A stretch of 64,000 nucleotides of DNA from Hymenobacter sp. BRD67 (GCF_013256425.1 NZ_CP053904.1:3224001-3288000), one strand, 5' to 3'. Shown: positions 8,973-17,723, numbered from the stretch's first letter. Numbers and translations are program-made. The notes: generated by a model not told the origin, from the letters alone.

Positions 8973-9918
8973 CTCTGCGGCTGGCCATGGCCAGTAACGA
9001 ACTGAATGTTGCGCTTCAACCCCTCATAGCCCGTGCGCTTGAGCGGCGACTGGCGAAACAGCTCCTGAAAAACTTCGTGGGTAATTTCCTGCCAGTCACT
9101 GACTGACAGCTGATTCAGCTCAGGCCGGGGCTGGAACTGAGGCTCCTGCGTGGCCTTTGAAAAGCGGTTCCAGGGGCACACGTCCTGACAGATATCGCAC
9201 CCGAATACCCAGCTGCCGAATTGCCCGGCCACGCTCTGCGGAATAAGCTGGTCCTTCAGCTCGATGGTAAAGTAGCTGATGCACTTGCTGCCATCGACCA
9301 CGTAGGGCTCGGTGATGGCCTGCGTGGGGCAGGCATCGAGGCACTTGGTGCAAGTGCCGCAGTAGTCGCGGATGGCGCCGTCGTAGTCCAGCTCCAAGTC
9401 CACAATCAGCTCGGCGATAAAGTAGAAGGAGCCCGTGCCCGGCGTGATAAGGTTAGCATTTTTGCCCACCCAGCCCAGACCGCTCTTTTTGGCCCAGGCC
9501 TTGTCGAGCACCGGCGCCGAATCGACGAAGCAGCGGCCGCCTAGCTCCCCGATATTGGCCTGCATGTCGGCCAGTAGGACTTTCAGCTTGTCTTTAATAA
9601 CAAAGTGGTAGTCGCGCCCATAAGCATACTTACTGATTTGCAGCGTGTCGGGGGCTGTTGCGCTTCGGCCGGCGGGTAATAGTTGAGCAGTAAGGAAATC
9701 ACCGATTTAGCGCCATCCACGAGCAGGCGCGGGTCGAGGCGCTTGTCGAAGTGGTTTTCCATGTAGCTCATTTTTCCCTGCATGCCCTTTTTAAGCCAGT
9801 TTTCGAGGCGCGGGGCTTCTTCTTCCAGAAACTCAGCCCTGGAAATTCCGCAGGCCATAAATCCCAACTCCGCCGCCCGGCGCTTGATGTAGGGTGTCCA
9901 TTCGGCGTGCAGTAACAT
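8969..9918 (-). CDS. queG: Epoxyqueuosine reductase QueG (one frameshift)
   Basis: About 316 residues across one break. QueG reduces epoxyqueuosine to queuosine in tRNA, using cobalamin and two 4Fe-4S clusters. Visible signatures are [14 protein letters not shown] near the start, [15 protein letters not shown], and a ferredoxin-like region with [16 protein letters not shown] and [13 protein letters not shown], giving the eight expected cysteines. The frame breaks at 9650-9654, where five G on the plus strand would need to be six; the repaired frame reads through [15 protein letters not shown]. The ATG at 9918 gives the usual N-terminal length. The palindromic repeat at 9941-10014 lies just upstream, between this gene and ruvB. 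Confidence 0.9.
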
Positions 9919-9940
9919 AGCTTTTGGGCAAGTGGGCCGT

Positions 9941-10014
9941 AGCGTGGACTCTGAGAGTCCGCGCGTGAGAACATTGTTTAATGATACCACGCGCGGACTC
10001 TCAGAGTCTAAGCT
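9941..10014. repeat. REPIN-like inverted repeat, copy A
   Basis: Two 27-base arms (9941-9967 and 9988-10014) are inverted copies with two mismatches around a 20-base spacer. Each arm contains its own small palindrome, GACTCTGAGAGTC, next to GCGCG. It is related to the element at 49209-49289, which shares the GCGCGGACT core. It lies between ruvB and queG on the minus strand. Confidence 0.75.
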
Positions 10015-10021
10015 ACACCTT

Positions 10022-11074
10022 TTACGACGTAATCTCGGCGAATAAGTCGCCCGAATTGCCGCGCAGATGCTGGGGCAATAGGCGCCCCAGGTGCTGGTAG
10101 GCAGCTTCAGTCGCCTCCCGGCCCCGCGCCGTGCGCTTGATGTAGCCTTCCTGAATGAGAAAGGGCTCGTACACTTCCTCAATGGTTTCGCCCTCTTCGC
10201 CGCAGGCCGTGGCGATGGTGCTGATACCCACCGGGCCACCTTTGAACTTGTCGATGATGGTGGTAAGAATACGCTTGTCCATGTCGTCGAGACCGCGGGC
10301 GTCCACGTCGAGCGCATTGAGGGCAAACTGGGCAATATCGACCGTAATGATGCCAGTGCCTTTTATTTGGGCAAAGTCGCGGGTGCGGCGCAGCAGGTTG
10401 TTGGCAATGCGGGGCGTACCGCGCGAGCGGCGGGCAATTTCGAAGGCTGCATCTTCGTGGATAGGCGTACCCAGAATCTCAGCCGAGCGCTTCACAATGG
10501 TAGTCAGCAGCTTAGAATCATAATACTCCAAGCGGGCCGAGATACCAAAGCGGGCCCGCAGCGGGGCCGTGAGCATACCCGAGCGCGTGGTAGCGCCGAT
10601 GAGCGTGAAGGGCGACAGCGAAATCTGCACCGAGCGGGCATTGGGGCCCGAGTCGAGCATGATGTCGATGCGGTAGTCTTCCATCGCCGAATACAAGTAT
10701 TCTTCCACCACCGGATTGAGGCGGTGAATCTCGTCAATGAAGAGCACGTCATGCGGCTCCAGGTTGGTGAGCAGGCCGGCGAGGTCGCTGGGCTTGTCGA
10801 GCACCGGGCCGCTGGTCATCTTGATGCCGGCACCCAACTCATTGGCAATGATGTGCGAGAGCGTGGTTTTGCCCAGGCCGGGCGGGCCGTGCAGCAGCAC
10901 ATGGTCGAGGGCATCGCCGCGCTGCTTGGCCGCAGCTACGAAGACTTTCAGGTTTTCCAGAATTTTATCCTGGCCCGTAAAGTCATCGAAGCTAAGCGGG
11001 CGCAGGGCTTTGTCGATGTCCTTATCGGTAGTATCGAAATGGTCGGTGCCGCCAGTTAGAAAGGCTTCGCGCAT
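10022..11074 (-). CDS. ruvB: Holliday junction branch migration helicase RuvB
   Basis: 350 residues from the ATG at 11074. RuvB is the AAA+ motor of the RuvABC complex in recombination and repair. The Walker A motif [10 protein letters not shown], Walker B FIDEIHRL, sensor segment [18 protein letters not shown], arginine-finger region and C-terminal winged-helix with [10 protein letters not shown] and [18 protein letters not shown] are all present. An upstream ATG at 11143 would add 23 residues not typical of RuvB, so I chose the start giving MREAFLTGG. The gene is intact. ruvA and ruvC are not in the window. Confidence 0.95.
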   Translation of the reverse strand: MREAFLTGGTDHFDTTDKDIDKALRPLSFDDFTGQDKILENLKVFVAAAKQRGDALDHVLLHGPPGLGKTTLSHIIANELGAGIKMTSGPVLDKPSDLAGLLTNLEPHDVLFIDEIHRLNPVVEEYLYSAMEDYRIDIMLDSGPNARSVQISLSPFTLIGATTRSGMLTAPLRARFGISARLEYYDSKLLTTIVKRSAEILGTPIHEDAAFEIARRSRGTPRIANNLLRRTRDFAQIKGTGIITVDIAQFALNALDVDARGLDDMDKRILTTIIDKFKGGPVGISTIATACGEEGETIEEVYEPFLIQEGYIKRTARGREATEAAYQHLGRLLPQHLRGNSGDLFAEITS

Positions 11075-11185
11075 GGGATAAGCTATAATTTGCGTGTCGA
11101 AAGATAACACATTGCGCCAGGTCATAGTGCCGGACTTTAGCAAAAAATACTAGCAACCGGGCTAACTTACTAATTAAATTAGTCT

Positions 11186-11500
11186 CTACTGAGTAGCTCG
11201 CTCCTCCGGCCAGGCAGTGGCCCAGGAGTGCAGTTCCTGCTCGGCCGGGCCAAACTCACGCTCGTAACGCTGCAGGCCGAAATGGCGACATACCTGCCCA
11301 ACGCCCCGCCAGTGCGGCCGCTACTGTGCCACATAGGCTAGCAGCAAGGGCCATCCCTGCCCCACCACCCGCACCCGAAACGACAGATGGTCCTCTGGGG
11401 CCACGAGTTGGTTGGCCGGCCAGCAGGCTGCAGGCTGATGGATGGCGGAAGCGGGTGCAACGCCAAGCAGGCATGGGCCAGCCAGGCAAACGTGTTATGC
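11186..11500 (-). pseudogene. Possible small ORF with two or more frame breaks
   Basis: Reading the minus strand from an ATG at 11500 gives MHNTFAWLAHACLALHPLP, then in a second frame VAPEDHLSFRVRVVGQGWP, then in a third frame RYEREFGPAEQELHSWA before a TAG at 11186. The pieces look protein-like and lie in order, which suggests a small unidentified gene broken by indels, either sequencing errors or decay. No family is recognised. Support is weak, since only composition and order speak for it. The rest of 11075-11697 holds nothing else that I can support. Confidence 0.3.
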
Positions 11501-11697
11501 ATGAAAAGCCAAGAAAAACAGGTGAGAGAATACGTGAGAATGAGCGGTTCCGGAGCCGTTTCTAGTCACTTGGTTTCTCCTCACAGTGTTTTCTTACAGC
11601 TTCACACAAAAAAAGTATCCGCACTGCAATGATACCTCTCTGGCCTGCTGCCCAATAAGGCAGAAGCAAATTCCAATACCTAGAACAACGTTCTGTC

Positions 11698-12042
11698 TTA
11701 CTTCACCTTATCGGCCCACAGCACTTCAATTTCCAGGTGGAGCCAGTCATCTTCCCAGGCTTTGTGGGCCAAGCGCGCGGTGAGCGGGTAGCCGGCATCG
11801 AGCAGGCGGGCCACCGTTTCGTTGCGGGTTTCGGGCAGGTAGCCGAGCCAGTAGCTGGTCTTGTCATCGGCTGCACCCGAGTGCACCTGCACGGCCCAGT
11901 CGTCATATTTGCTATCGGCTTCGCGCACAAGGCGCAGGGCCTGACCCACCTGGAGCTTTTTTTCCTGCTTGGGTAGTTCGGGGCGATGGGAAGTGCCGGC
12001 AACCAGGCATTCCAGCAAAACGAGGGGCGTAGCGGGCTTCAT
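11698..12042 (-). CDS. HIRAN-domain protein
   Basis: 114 residues forming essentially one HIRAN domain: the GQALRLVREADSKYDDWAV segment followed by LGYLPETRNETVARLLDAG matches the family pattern of a beta-barrel that in eukaryotic HLTF binds 3-prime DNA ends. Stand-alone bacterial HIRAN proteins are common, but their role is not established. The N terminus has a short hydrophobic start but no clear signal peptide. It is followed by no obvious partner gene; the terminator at 12091 lies upstream of it and belongs to the next gene. Confidence 0.75.
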   Translation of the reverse strand: MKPATPLVLLECLVAGTSHRPELPKQEKKLQVGQALRLVREADSKYDDWAVQVHSGAADDKTSYWLGYLPETRNETVARLLDAGYPLTARLAHKAWEDDWLHLEIEVLWADKVK

Positions 12043-12090
12043 GCGGGCAAATTACGGCCCGAGCAGGTAAAGCCGCCAAAACCCGGCCTT

Positions 12091-12125
12091 AAAAAGCCCG
12101 GCGCGCTGAGCGCGCCGGGCTTTTT
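12091..12125. terminator. Bidirectional terminator
   Basis: Perfect stem AAAAAGCCCGGCGCGC / GCGCGCCGGGCTTTTT around a TGA loop. It lies 22 bases past the end of the minus-strand gene at 12147. Confidence 0.85.
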
Positions 12126-12146
12126 ATGCTAACATATAGCAAATTC

Positions 12147-12485
12147 CTAATCTTTCAAATCGCCGCCTTCCACGTTGCGCTGGTCGAGGCGGTCGGGGGC
12201 TTTGTTGCTGTTTTGCTCGGTATCATGGCCGCGCCGGCTGGCACCCTGGCCGCTGCTGCCGATGTGAGCCGCTATGCCGTTGCTGGTGCCATCTTCGGCC
12301 GGCACGTTGGGGTCAAAGTTGCCGTCGCCCGAGCGGGTGCGCAGGCGGTGAGCCAGGTCGGGGTCGGGGCCACCCTGGCGCATGTCGTCGCCTTGTTCGC
12401 GGTAGGCTTCTTTGTCGTGCTCGCGGCGCTCGGCGCGGCGGCTGGCGGCGTTTTCGTGGTGCTGGTCTTCGGGTTCAGTAGTCAT
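12147..12485 (-). CDS. Highly charged, probably disordered hypothetical protein
   Basis: 112 residues rich in Asp, Glu, Arg, Gln and Gly, with no hydrophobic core, signal peptide or membrane segment (for example SRRAERREHDKEAYREQ and TEQNSNKAPDRLDQRN). It looks intrinsically disordered. I recognise no family. The ATG at 12485 and the strong terminator immediately after its stop support a real gene. Confidence 0.6.
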   Translation of the reverse strand: MTTEPEDQHHENAASRRAERREHDKEAYREQGDDMRQGGPDPDLAHRLRTRSGDGNFDPNVPAEDGTSNGIAAHIGSSGQGASRRGHDTEQNSNKAPDRLDQRNVEGGDLKD

Positions 12486-12634
12486 AGCAAAGGAAATAAA
12501 TGAGTGAGGTACGCTTGGCTATACGCGCAGACGGGCCAGCTAGTTGGCTTTCTGCTATTAGGTTAGCTCGATACTGCTACTACCTGCTGCGAATACTTGA
12601 GCTATCTCACCAATTTTTTATTCATCTTTACTTC

Positions 12635-13000
12635 ATGAAAAAACACCTCACCTTTGCGGCCATAGGGCTGGCTGCGGCCGCCTCCTGGGCTTCTTATCCC
12701 GGCAGCGTCGCGCCGACCGGCTACCTGATGGTAATAGGCAGTGGCCGGCCAGGCACCGAGTCGTACGTACCGGAGATTACCACCATCCAGCCCGACGGCC
12801 AGGAGCAGGTGCAGCGCCTTACCTCCATTAAGGTGGGCACCGAGCGCAACAGCACGGCGGCCGGCGTGGCGCTGCATCGGGCCGAGCTCTTGAAAGTCAA
12901 TGAGCTAGCTACGCACGGGTGGCGCGTGGTGAGTGTGGCCCAAAGTACCGTAGGCGTGGGGGCCACCACCGAAACGGTGTATCTGCTGGAGCGGCGTTAA
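12635..13000 (+). CDS. Small exported protein with a DUF4177-like C terminus
   Basis: 121 residues. The ATG at 12635 gives a clean signal peptide (MKKHLTFAAIGLAAAASWA). The C-terminal part, KVNELATHGWRVVSVAQST followed by TVYLLERR, resembles the LNxLGxxGWELV...YLLER pattern of DUF4177-type proteins. A longer open frame from 12500 would bury the signal peptide and is rejected. Function unknown; likely periplasmic or surface. Confidence 0.65.
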   Translation: MKKHLTFAAIGLAAAASWASYPGSVAPTGYLMVIGSGRPGTESYVPEITTIQPDGQEQVQRLTSIKVGTERNSTAAGVALHRAELLKVNELATHGWRVVSVAQSTVGVGATTETVYLLERR

Positions 13001-13026
13001 GGGCAGTGCCCTGGCCGCCCGGTGCG

Positions 13027-13605
13027 CTAATCCATACCCAGGTCGTTGACGAAGCTACTTTCCAAGCGTATTTCCTCAACCGGCACCCCTGAGGAATAGC
13101 TTGTAATGCCGATAACGGCCTGCTCCACCTCATAGTAGCTACCTAGCGGCGGCACTAGCAGCTTCTCGTAGTTGGCCGCTATTGTCCAGTCGATTAGCTC
13201 GGTCAGGGTTTGGGTGTGCCAATAGGGCGTCTTGGGAAGCTGCCGGCCAGTCAGCACTTCCCACAACGATGGTGAAGCGGAGAAAGCAGGCGGGGCTGCC
13301 AGCGGCGGCAGCACCAGCCCGTAGCGATTGCGCAGCGCGTACCGATACAATTTAAGCGCTTGAGCATCGGGCAGCGCCTCTCGAAGTGGCATGGCTTCGG
13401 TGGCGGCGGCCGGTAGCTCGGCCAGCAGCTGCGCAGCTACGTCGGCCCGCACCGCCGAGTATCGCTGCCCCGTTACCCCTAGTTGTTGGCTGAACCACGT
13501 GGCTACTTCGCCTACCGTGTAGAGCTTTTCGGATACTGCGTCTGGTATTTCGACTCCGAAATAGCGTTCGAGGCTATATACTAACTCTACTGTATCAAGG
13601 CCCAT
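13027..13605 (-). CDS. Acyl-carrier-protein-like protein split at the phosphopantetheine site
   Basis: 192 residues. The N terminus, MGLDTVELVYSLERYFGVEI and PDAVSEKLYTVGEVATWF, matches the half of an acyl carrier protein that follows the prosthetic-group serine, but with Gly where Ser is expected. The C terminus, GVPVEEIRLESSFVNDLGMD, matches the half that precedes the serine, and the protein stops exactly there. A helical linker of about 110 residues joins them. No serine suitable for phosphopantetheine is visible, so carrier activity is doubtful; a circularly permuted or degenerate ACP is possible. The start follows the stop of the upstream zinc-ribbon gene by 12 bases, in an apparent operon with an acyl-CoA dehydrogenase, which suggests a lipid-related role (inference). 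Confidence 0.7.
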   Translation of the reverse strand: MGLDTVELVYSLERYFGVEIPDAVSEKLYTVGEVATWFSQQLGVTGQRYSAVRADVAAQLLAELPAAATEAMPLREALPDAQALKLYRYALRNRYGLVLPPLAAPPAFSASPSLWEVLTGRQLPKTPYWHTQTLTELIDWTIAANYEKLLVPPLGSYYEVEQAVIGITSYSSGVPVEEIRLESSFVNDLGMD

Positions 13606-13617
13606 ATTAGCGTCGCA

Positions 13618-13990
13618 TTAATGCCAATTGTTCCCGCAATAGCGACATTGCTCAGCTTGAGCGGTGCGGGCCAGGCGGTGGCAGCGAGGGCACTTATTGA
13701 GTAGTGCATCACCGCCATGCTCGTCGTATATTTTTTGCGCAATGTGCTCGCGAACAGCCGACATTCCATCTTCACATAGAGCCAATGCTTCTACGAGCCA
13801 ATGCTTCTACCGCACCGCTCGACAACCAACCAGCACGTATCATATCGGCACGCATCCGCTCCCGAGCAGACTTATCCGGTATAGCTGCCAGCTTCTCAAA
13901 GTCCAGAAAGGACCGAATCGTTGACATATTCGGCCAGACTATCTTATCCGAATGTTCTTGAATAAGATAGTCAACCAATTCCAACTCCAT
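13618..13990 (-). pseudogene. Zinc-ribbon hypothetical protein disrupted by a 16-bp tandem duplication
   Basis: From the ATG at 13990 the frame reads MELELVDYLIQEHSDKIVWP and so on to AVEALARRSIGSM and a stop. Removing one copy of the exact 16-bp repeat at 13779-13810 restores a continuous 118-residue protein ending with EHIAQKIYDEHGGD, then CPRCHRLARTAQAEQCRYCG and a TAA at 13618. The four cysteines in two CxxC pairs indicate a zinc ribbon. The gene starts 8 bases after the dehydrogenase stop and ends 12 bases before the ACP-like gene, so it is the middle gene of a three-gene operon. No family is recognised. Confidence 0.65.
13779..13810. repeat. Exact 16-bp tandem duplication inside a coding gene
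   Basis: GAGCCAATGCTTCTAC occurs twice with no gap (13779-13794 and 13795-13810). Because 16 is not a multiple of three, it shifts the frame of the zinc-ribbon gene. Confidence 0.9.
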
Positions 13991-13998
13991 AACACAAA

Positions 13999-15234
13999 CT
14001 ACTTAAACGCCTGAATACCTGTAATATCAGCCCCCGTAATGAGTAAGTGAATATCGTGCGTGCCCTCATAAGTCACCACCGATTCCAGGTTCATCATGTG
14101 GCGCATGATGGGGTACTCGCCCGTGATGCCCATGCCGCCGTGAATCTGGCGGGCTTCGCGGGCTACGTGCAGGGCCATTTCGACCGAGTTCCGCTTGGCC
14201 ATCGAGATTTGGGCGCTGGTGGCGCGGCCTTCATTTTTGAGCACGCCCAGGCGCCAGGCCAGGAGCTGCGCCTTGGTGATTTCGGTAATCATTTCGGCCA
14301 GCTTCTTTTGCTGAAGCTGAAAGCTGGCGATAGGCTTGCCGAACTGCTCGCGCTGAAGCGAGTACTTTAGGGCCGACTCGTAGCAGTCGATGGCCGCGCC
14401 GATGGCACCCCAGGCAATGCCGAAGCGGGCCGAGTCGAGGCAGCTCAGCGGGCCTTTCAGGCCCTCCACGTTGGGCAGGATATTCTCTTTGGGAATCTTA
14501 ACGTTGTCAAACACCAGCTCGCCGGTGATACTGGCGCGCAGGCTCCACTTGTTGTGAATTTCGGGGGTGGTAAAGCCTTCCATACCGCGCTCCACGAGCA
14601 CGCCCTTGATGCGGCCCTGCTCGTTTTTGGCCCACACTACGGCCACCTGGCACTCGGGCGAGTTTGATATCCAGAGCTTGGCCCCGTTCAAAATATAGTG
14701 GTCGCCTTCCTCCCGAATGTTGGTAGTCATGCCGCCGGGGTTCGAGCCGTGGTCGGGCTCGGTGAGCCCGAAGCAGCCCAGCCACTCGCCGCTGGCCAGC
14801 CTGGGCAGGAATTTGTGGCGCTGCTCCTCAGACCCGTAAGCGTAGATGGGAAACATCACCAGCGAGCCCTGCACCGAAGCCGTAGAGCGCATGCCCGAGT
14901 CGCCGCGCTCAATCTCCTGCATAATGAGCCCGTAGCTAATGTAGTCGAGCCCGCCGCCCCCGTATTCCTGCGGAATAGTGGGGCCGAAGGCACCCACCTC
15001 GCCAAACTTGCGCACGATTTCCGACGGGAAATGTGCCTGCTGCGCCCAGCGCTCGATGTTGGGCGAAATCTCCTTTTTTACGAAGTCGCGGATGCTCTGC
15101 CGCACGAGGATATTTTCCTCAGTGAGCAGGCCGTCGAGGTCGAAATAGTCGGTGAAGCCGTTGGCATTGGTGCTGCCCTTTTGGGCAGTGTGGGCTTTAG
15201 CTTCGGGCGAGAGAACGTCGGCGATGGAAGACAT
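13999..15234 (-). CDS. Acyl-CoA dehydrogenase, glutaryl-CoA dehydrogenase-like
   Basis: 411 residues, full length. An FAD flavoprotein that oxidises an acyl-CoA to the enoyl-CoA and feeds electrons to ETF. Signatures include FGLTEPDHGSNPGGMTT (FAD and substrate binding), WISNSPECQVAVVWAK, the YSLQREQFGKPIASFQLQQ block, HGGMGITGEYPIMRHMMN, and TYEGTHDIHLL, whose Glu is the expected catalytic base. The overall pattern, including the long N terminus with DLDGLLTEEN, is most like the glutaryl-CoA dehydrogenase branch. It heads an operon with the zinc-ribbon and ACP-like genes and has an exact TAnnTTTG element upstream. Substrate is inferred from family resemblance only. Confidence 0.88.
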   Translation of the reverse strand: MSSIADVLSPEAKAHTAQKGSTNANGFTDYFDLDGLLTEENILVRQSIRDFVKKEISPNIERWAQQAHFPSEIVRKFGEVGAFGPTIPQEYGGGGLDYISYGLIMQEIERGDSGMRSTASVQGSLVMFPIYAYGSEEQRHKFLPRLASGEWLGCFGLTEPDHGSNPGGMTTNIREEGDHYILNGAKLWISNSPECQVAVVWAKNEQGRIKGVLVERGMEGFTTPEIHNKWSLRASITGELVFDNVKIPKENILPNVEGLKGPLSCLDSARFGIAWGAIGAAIDCYESALKYSLQREQFGKPIASFQLQQKKLAEMITEITKAQLLAWRLGVLKNEGRATSAQISMAKRNSVEMALHVAREARQIHGGMGITGEYPIMRHMMNLESVVTYEGTHDIHLLITGADITGIQAFK

Positions 15235-15260
15235 GGGCGGGTGGGCTGAGAGGTTTCAGA

Positions 15261-15268
15261 CAAAGATA
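15261..15268 (-). promoter_or_regulatory. -7 promoter element for the acyl-CoA dehydrogenase operon
   Basis: TATCTTTG on the minus strand, an exact TAnnTTTG match, 27 bases before the dehydrogenase ATG. Confidence 0.6.
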
Positions 15269-15296
15269 GCCAGGCGGCGAATCGCGCCGGGTAGTT

Positions 15297-16148
15297 CTAA
15301 CAAGCCAGCTGCGGCACCGATACTACGGCCAGCATCAGCGCCAGCTCATCGCCGGGCACCGGGGTAGAGCCCACGGGTGCGGGCACCTCGACCAGCGCCG
15401 TGCTGCCGGCCAGGCGCACGCGCAGCAAGCCACCCGGCAGCACAGCCTCTACCCTACCCTGCACCAGCGCCCCGGCCGGCGGCTCAGGGGCACCCACGCG
15501 CCGCACCCGGCCCAGGTCGAGCTCCACCACGCGGTGGGCCAGCCGGGCAATCTCGGCAGGGTCGTGGCTGATAAGCAGCGTAGTGAGGTTGAACTCGCGG
15601 TGTATGTCGGCCAGGGCCTGTTGCAGGCGCTGGCGGCTGGGCCCATCCAGCGCCGCCAGGGGCTCGTCGAGCAGCAACAGGCGCGGCCGGCGGGCCAGAG
15701 CGCGGGCCAGCGCCACGCGCTGCTGCTGGCCGCCCGACAAAGCAACCGGCCGGCGCTCGGCCAGTTCGGTCAGCTCCAGCAAACTGAGCAGCCCGGCCTC
15801 AAGCTGGCGCGGGTTGGGCTGGCCGGCAGCAGCGAAGGCCAGGTTTTCGCGCACCGTCATATTCGGAAACAGCGCATAATCCTGAAATACAAAGCCCAGG
15901 GGCCGGCGCTGCGGCGGCAGCCAGTGCTTGCGCTCGTGGCTGTACCACTCCTGGCCATCGACTTGCAGAAAGCCGCTATCGGGCCGGCTGAGGCCCGCCA
16001 GCAGGCGAAGCAGCGTCGTTTTACCCGCCCCCGAGGGCCCACTGATGGCCAGCAGCTCGCCCGGAGCCAGGGTCAGGCGCACATCGAGCTTACGCGGGCC
16101 GGCAGCCGTATGCAAGGCTTTGGTGAGATGAAAGTCAATCACGGGCAA
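15297..16148 (-). CDS. modC: Molybdate ABC transporter ATP-binding protein ModC
   Basis: 283 residues. Walker A GPSGAGKTTLLRLLAG, Q-loop FVFQDYALFPNMTVREN, signature LSGGQQQRVALARALA, Walker B LLLLDEPLAALD and the switch histidine in LLISHDPAEIARLA are all present. A short C-terminal segment (GRVEAVLPGGLLRVRLAG) resembles the molybdate-binding TOBE/MOP domain. It powers molybdate import through ModB. The listed start is a TTG at 16148; a GTG six bases later (16142) is an equal candidate. It follows modB immediately, so the two are translationally coupled. Confidence 0.88.
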   Translation of the reverse strand: MPVIDFHLTKALHTAAGPRKLDVRLTLAPGELLAISGPSGAGKTTLLRLLAGLSRPDSGFLQVDGQEWYSHERKHWLPPQRRPLGFVFQDYALFPNMTVRENLAFAAAGQPNPRQLEAGLLSLLELTELAERRPVALSGGQQQRVALARALARRPRLLLLDEPLAALDGPSRQRLQQALADIHREFNLTTLLISHDPAEIARLAHRVVELDLGRVRRVGAPEPPAGALVQGRVEAVLPGGLLRVRLAGSTALVEVPAPVGSTPVPGDELALMLAVVSVPQLAC

Positions 16149-16828
16149 TCAGGCGAGGCGGCGGGCCGCATCTTTTTTGGTAAACCAGTACAACGCCACC
16201 AGAATAACGAAAGCTACCGCCAGCAGCGTAAAGGCGTAGGCATTGGCCTGGGCATAGTGCAGGCTCTGCACCTCGTCGTAGATGGCAATGGAAGCCACGC
16301 GCGTGCGGCCGGGCAGGCTCCCGCCTATCATCAGCACCACCCCAAACTCGCCCAGCGTGTGGGCAAAGGTGAGCACGATGCCGTTGAGCAGGGCGGGCTT
16401 CATATTGGGCAGCAGCACGCGCCACAGCGTAGTAAGCCGCGACTTGCCGAGTGTATAGGCCGCCTCAGTAAGCGAGCGCGGCAGCTGCTGAAACCCCGCC
16501 TGCAAAGGCTGAACCATAAAGGGCAGGCTATATACTAAAGACCCTATCAATATGCCGCCGAAGGTAAAATTTAAGCTCATGCCCAGCCGCCCAATCAAAA
16601 AGCGACCCAGGGCCGTGCTGTCGCTGAACGCCAGCAGCAGGTAAAACCCGATAACGGTGGGAGGCAGCACCAGCGGCAAACTCACCACCGCCTCTATCAG
16701 CGGCCGCAGCCGGCTGCGCGAGCGGGCCAGCGCGTAGGCCAGCGGCAAGCCCACTACCAGCAGCAGCAGCGTGGTACACGCCGCCAGCGCCAGGGTTAGC
16801 CGCAGGGTTTGCCAGTAATCGGGGGCAT
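16149..16828 (-). CDS. modB: Molybdate ABC transporter permease ModB (one frameshift)
   Basis: About 226 residues. An inner-membrane permease with five or so helices and the conserved EAA-type loop, here LTEAAYTLGKSRLTTLWRVLLP. PLVLPPTVIGFYLL and HTLGEFGVVLMIGG are typical ModB blocks. The long frame lacks the first helix; extending upstream reaches ATG at 16828 only if the five-G run at 16821-16825 (plus strand) has six, giving MPPDYWQTLRLTLALAACT. The stop is adjacent to the modC start. Confidence 0.85.
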
Positions 16829-16908
16829 TTTAACTAGTGATAGTTAGCTTATTAACAAAAGCTCAGGCGCTGTTATGAACCTGGCGGCAGCTGGTAGCCT
16901 GATATTAG

Positions 16909-17675
16909 TTACAGAATAAACCCGTACTTGTGCAATGCCTGCCGAGCTATGGGCGTAGCCATGAAGGCCGCAAAAGCGGTGGCCGTGGTATTGGTCCTGG
17001 CGCGCTTCAGCACCACATAGCGCTGCTGCAAGGGCGCATGAGCCACCGTTGGAATAAGGTAAAACCGACCCGCCCGGCGCAGCTCAGGACTGAGCGCAAG
17101 TGAGTAGGCCAGCAGGCCCACTTCGGCCGCGTCGGTGGTGGCGTACTGGGCCGTCTGGGCAATGTTTTCGCCCATTACCAGGCGCGATTTTACCTGGTTG
17201 TAGAGCTTGTAGTAACGTAGGGCTTCTTCGGCGCGCTGGCCATAGGGCGCGTGGGCGGGGTTGGCAATTGCAATGTGCCGCACCTGCGGGTCGAGCAGGG
17301 TATTCATGCCTTTTAGACTGGGGTTCAGCTTCTTGCTCCACAGCACCAGGCGGCCCTGCGCATAGAGCTGCGGTGCCCCCGCCGTAAGGCCCTGCTGCTG
17401 GAGGCGTAAGGGTAGTCGCCATCGGCTGAGAAAAAAATATCGAAGGGTGCACCGTGACTAAGCTGCTCGAAGAACTTCCCCGATGAGCCATAGACCACCG
17501 TTACCGGACTGGCCGGATGCTGGCGGTTGAAAATCGTGATCAGCGAGTCGAGTACGTACTTGAGGTCGGCGGCAGCGGCGATGGTAATGGGCGCGGGGCC
17601 GGCCGGGCCCAACGGGGCCGCCCGCGTAGGGAGCCAGCTGCTCAGCAGCAGAAACGCAAGCAGGATTCGGAACAT
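16909..17675 (-). CDS. modA: Molybdate-binding periplasmic protein ModA (one frameshift)
   Basis: About 255 residues. The ATG at 17675 gives a signal peptide (MFRILLAFLLLSSWLPTRAA), followed by the ModA hallmark ITIAAAADLKYVLDSL and VVYGSSGKFFEQLSHGAPFD. After a break at 17410-17412 (three G should be four) the protein continues with GRLVLWSKKLNPSLKG, IANPAHAPYGQRAEEAL, TTDAAEVGLLAYSLAL, and ends near YGFIL. It delivers molybdate to ModBC. First gene of modABC, with an exact -7 element upstream. No ModE-type regulator or molybdenum-cofactor riboswitch was seen. Confidence 0.88.
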
Positions 17676-17715
17676 AATAAGCAAGCAGAGCAACGGAATG
17701 CCACCGTTATATATG

Positions 17716-17723
17716 CAAAGATA
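17716..17723 (-). promoter_or_regulatory. -7 promoter element for modABC
   Basis: TATCTTTG on the minus strand, about 41 bases before the modA ATG. Confidence 0.6.

Noticed and set aside
10091..11059. A 322-codon plus-strand frame across ruvB
   Set aside because: Antisense to a fully conserved ruvB and without protein-like pattern.
15534..16538. A 334-codon plus-strand frame over modC and modB
   Set aside because: Antisense to two recognised transporter genes; no membrane or domain pattern.
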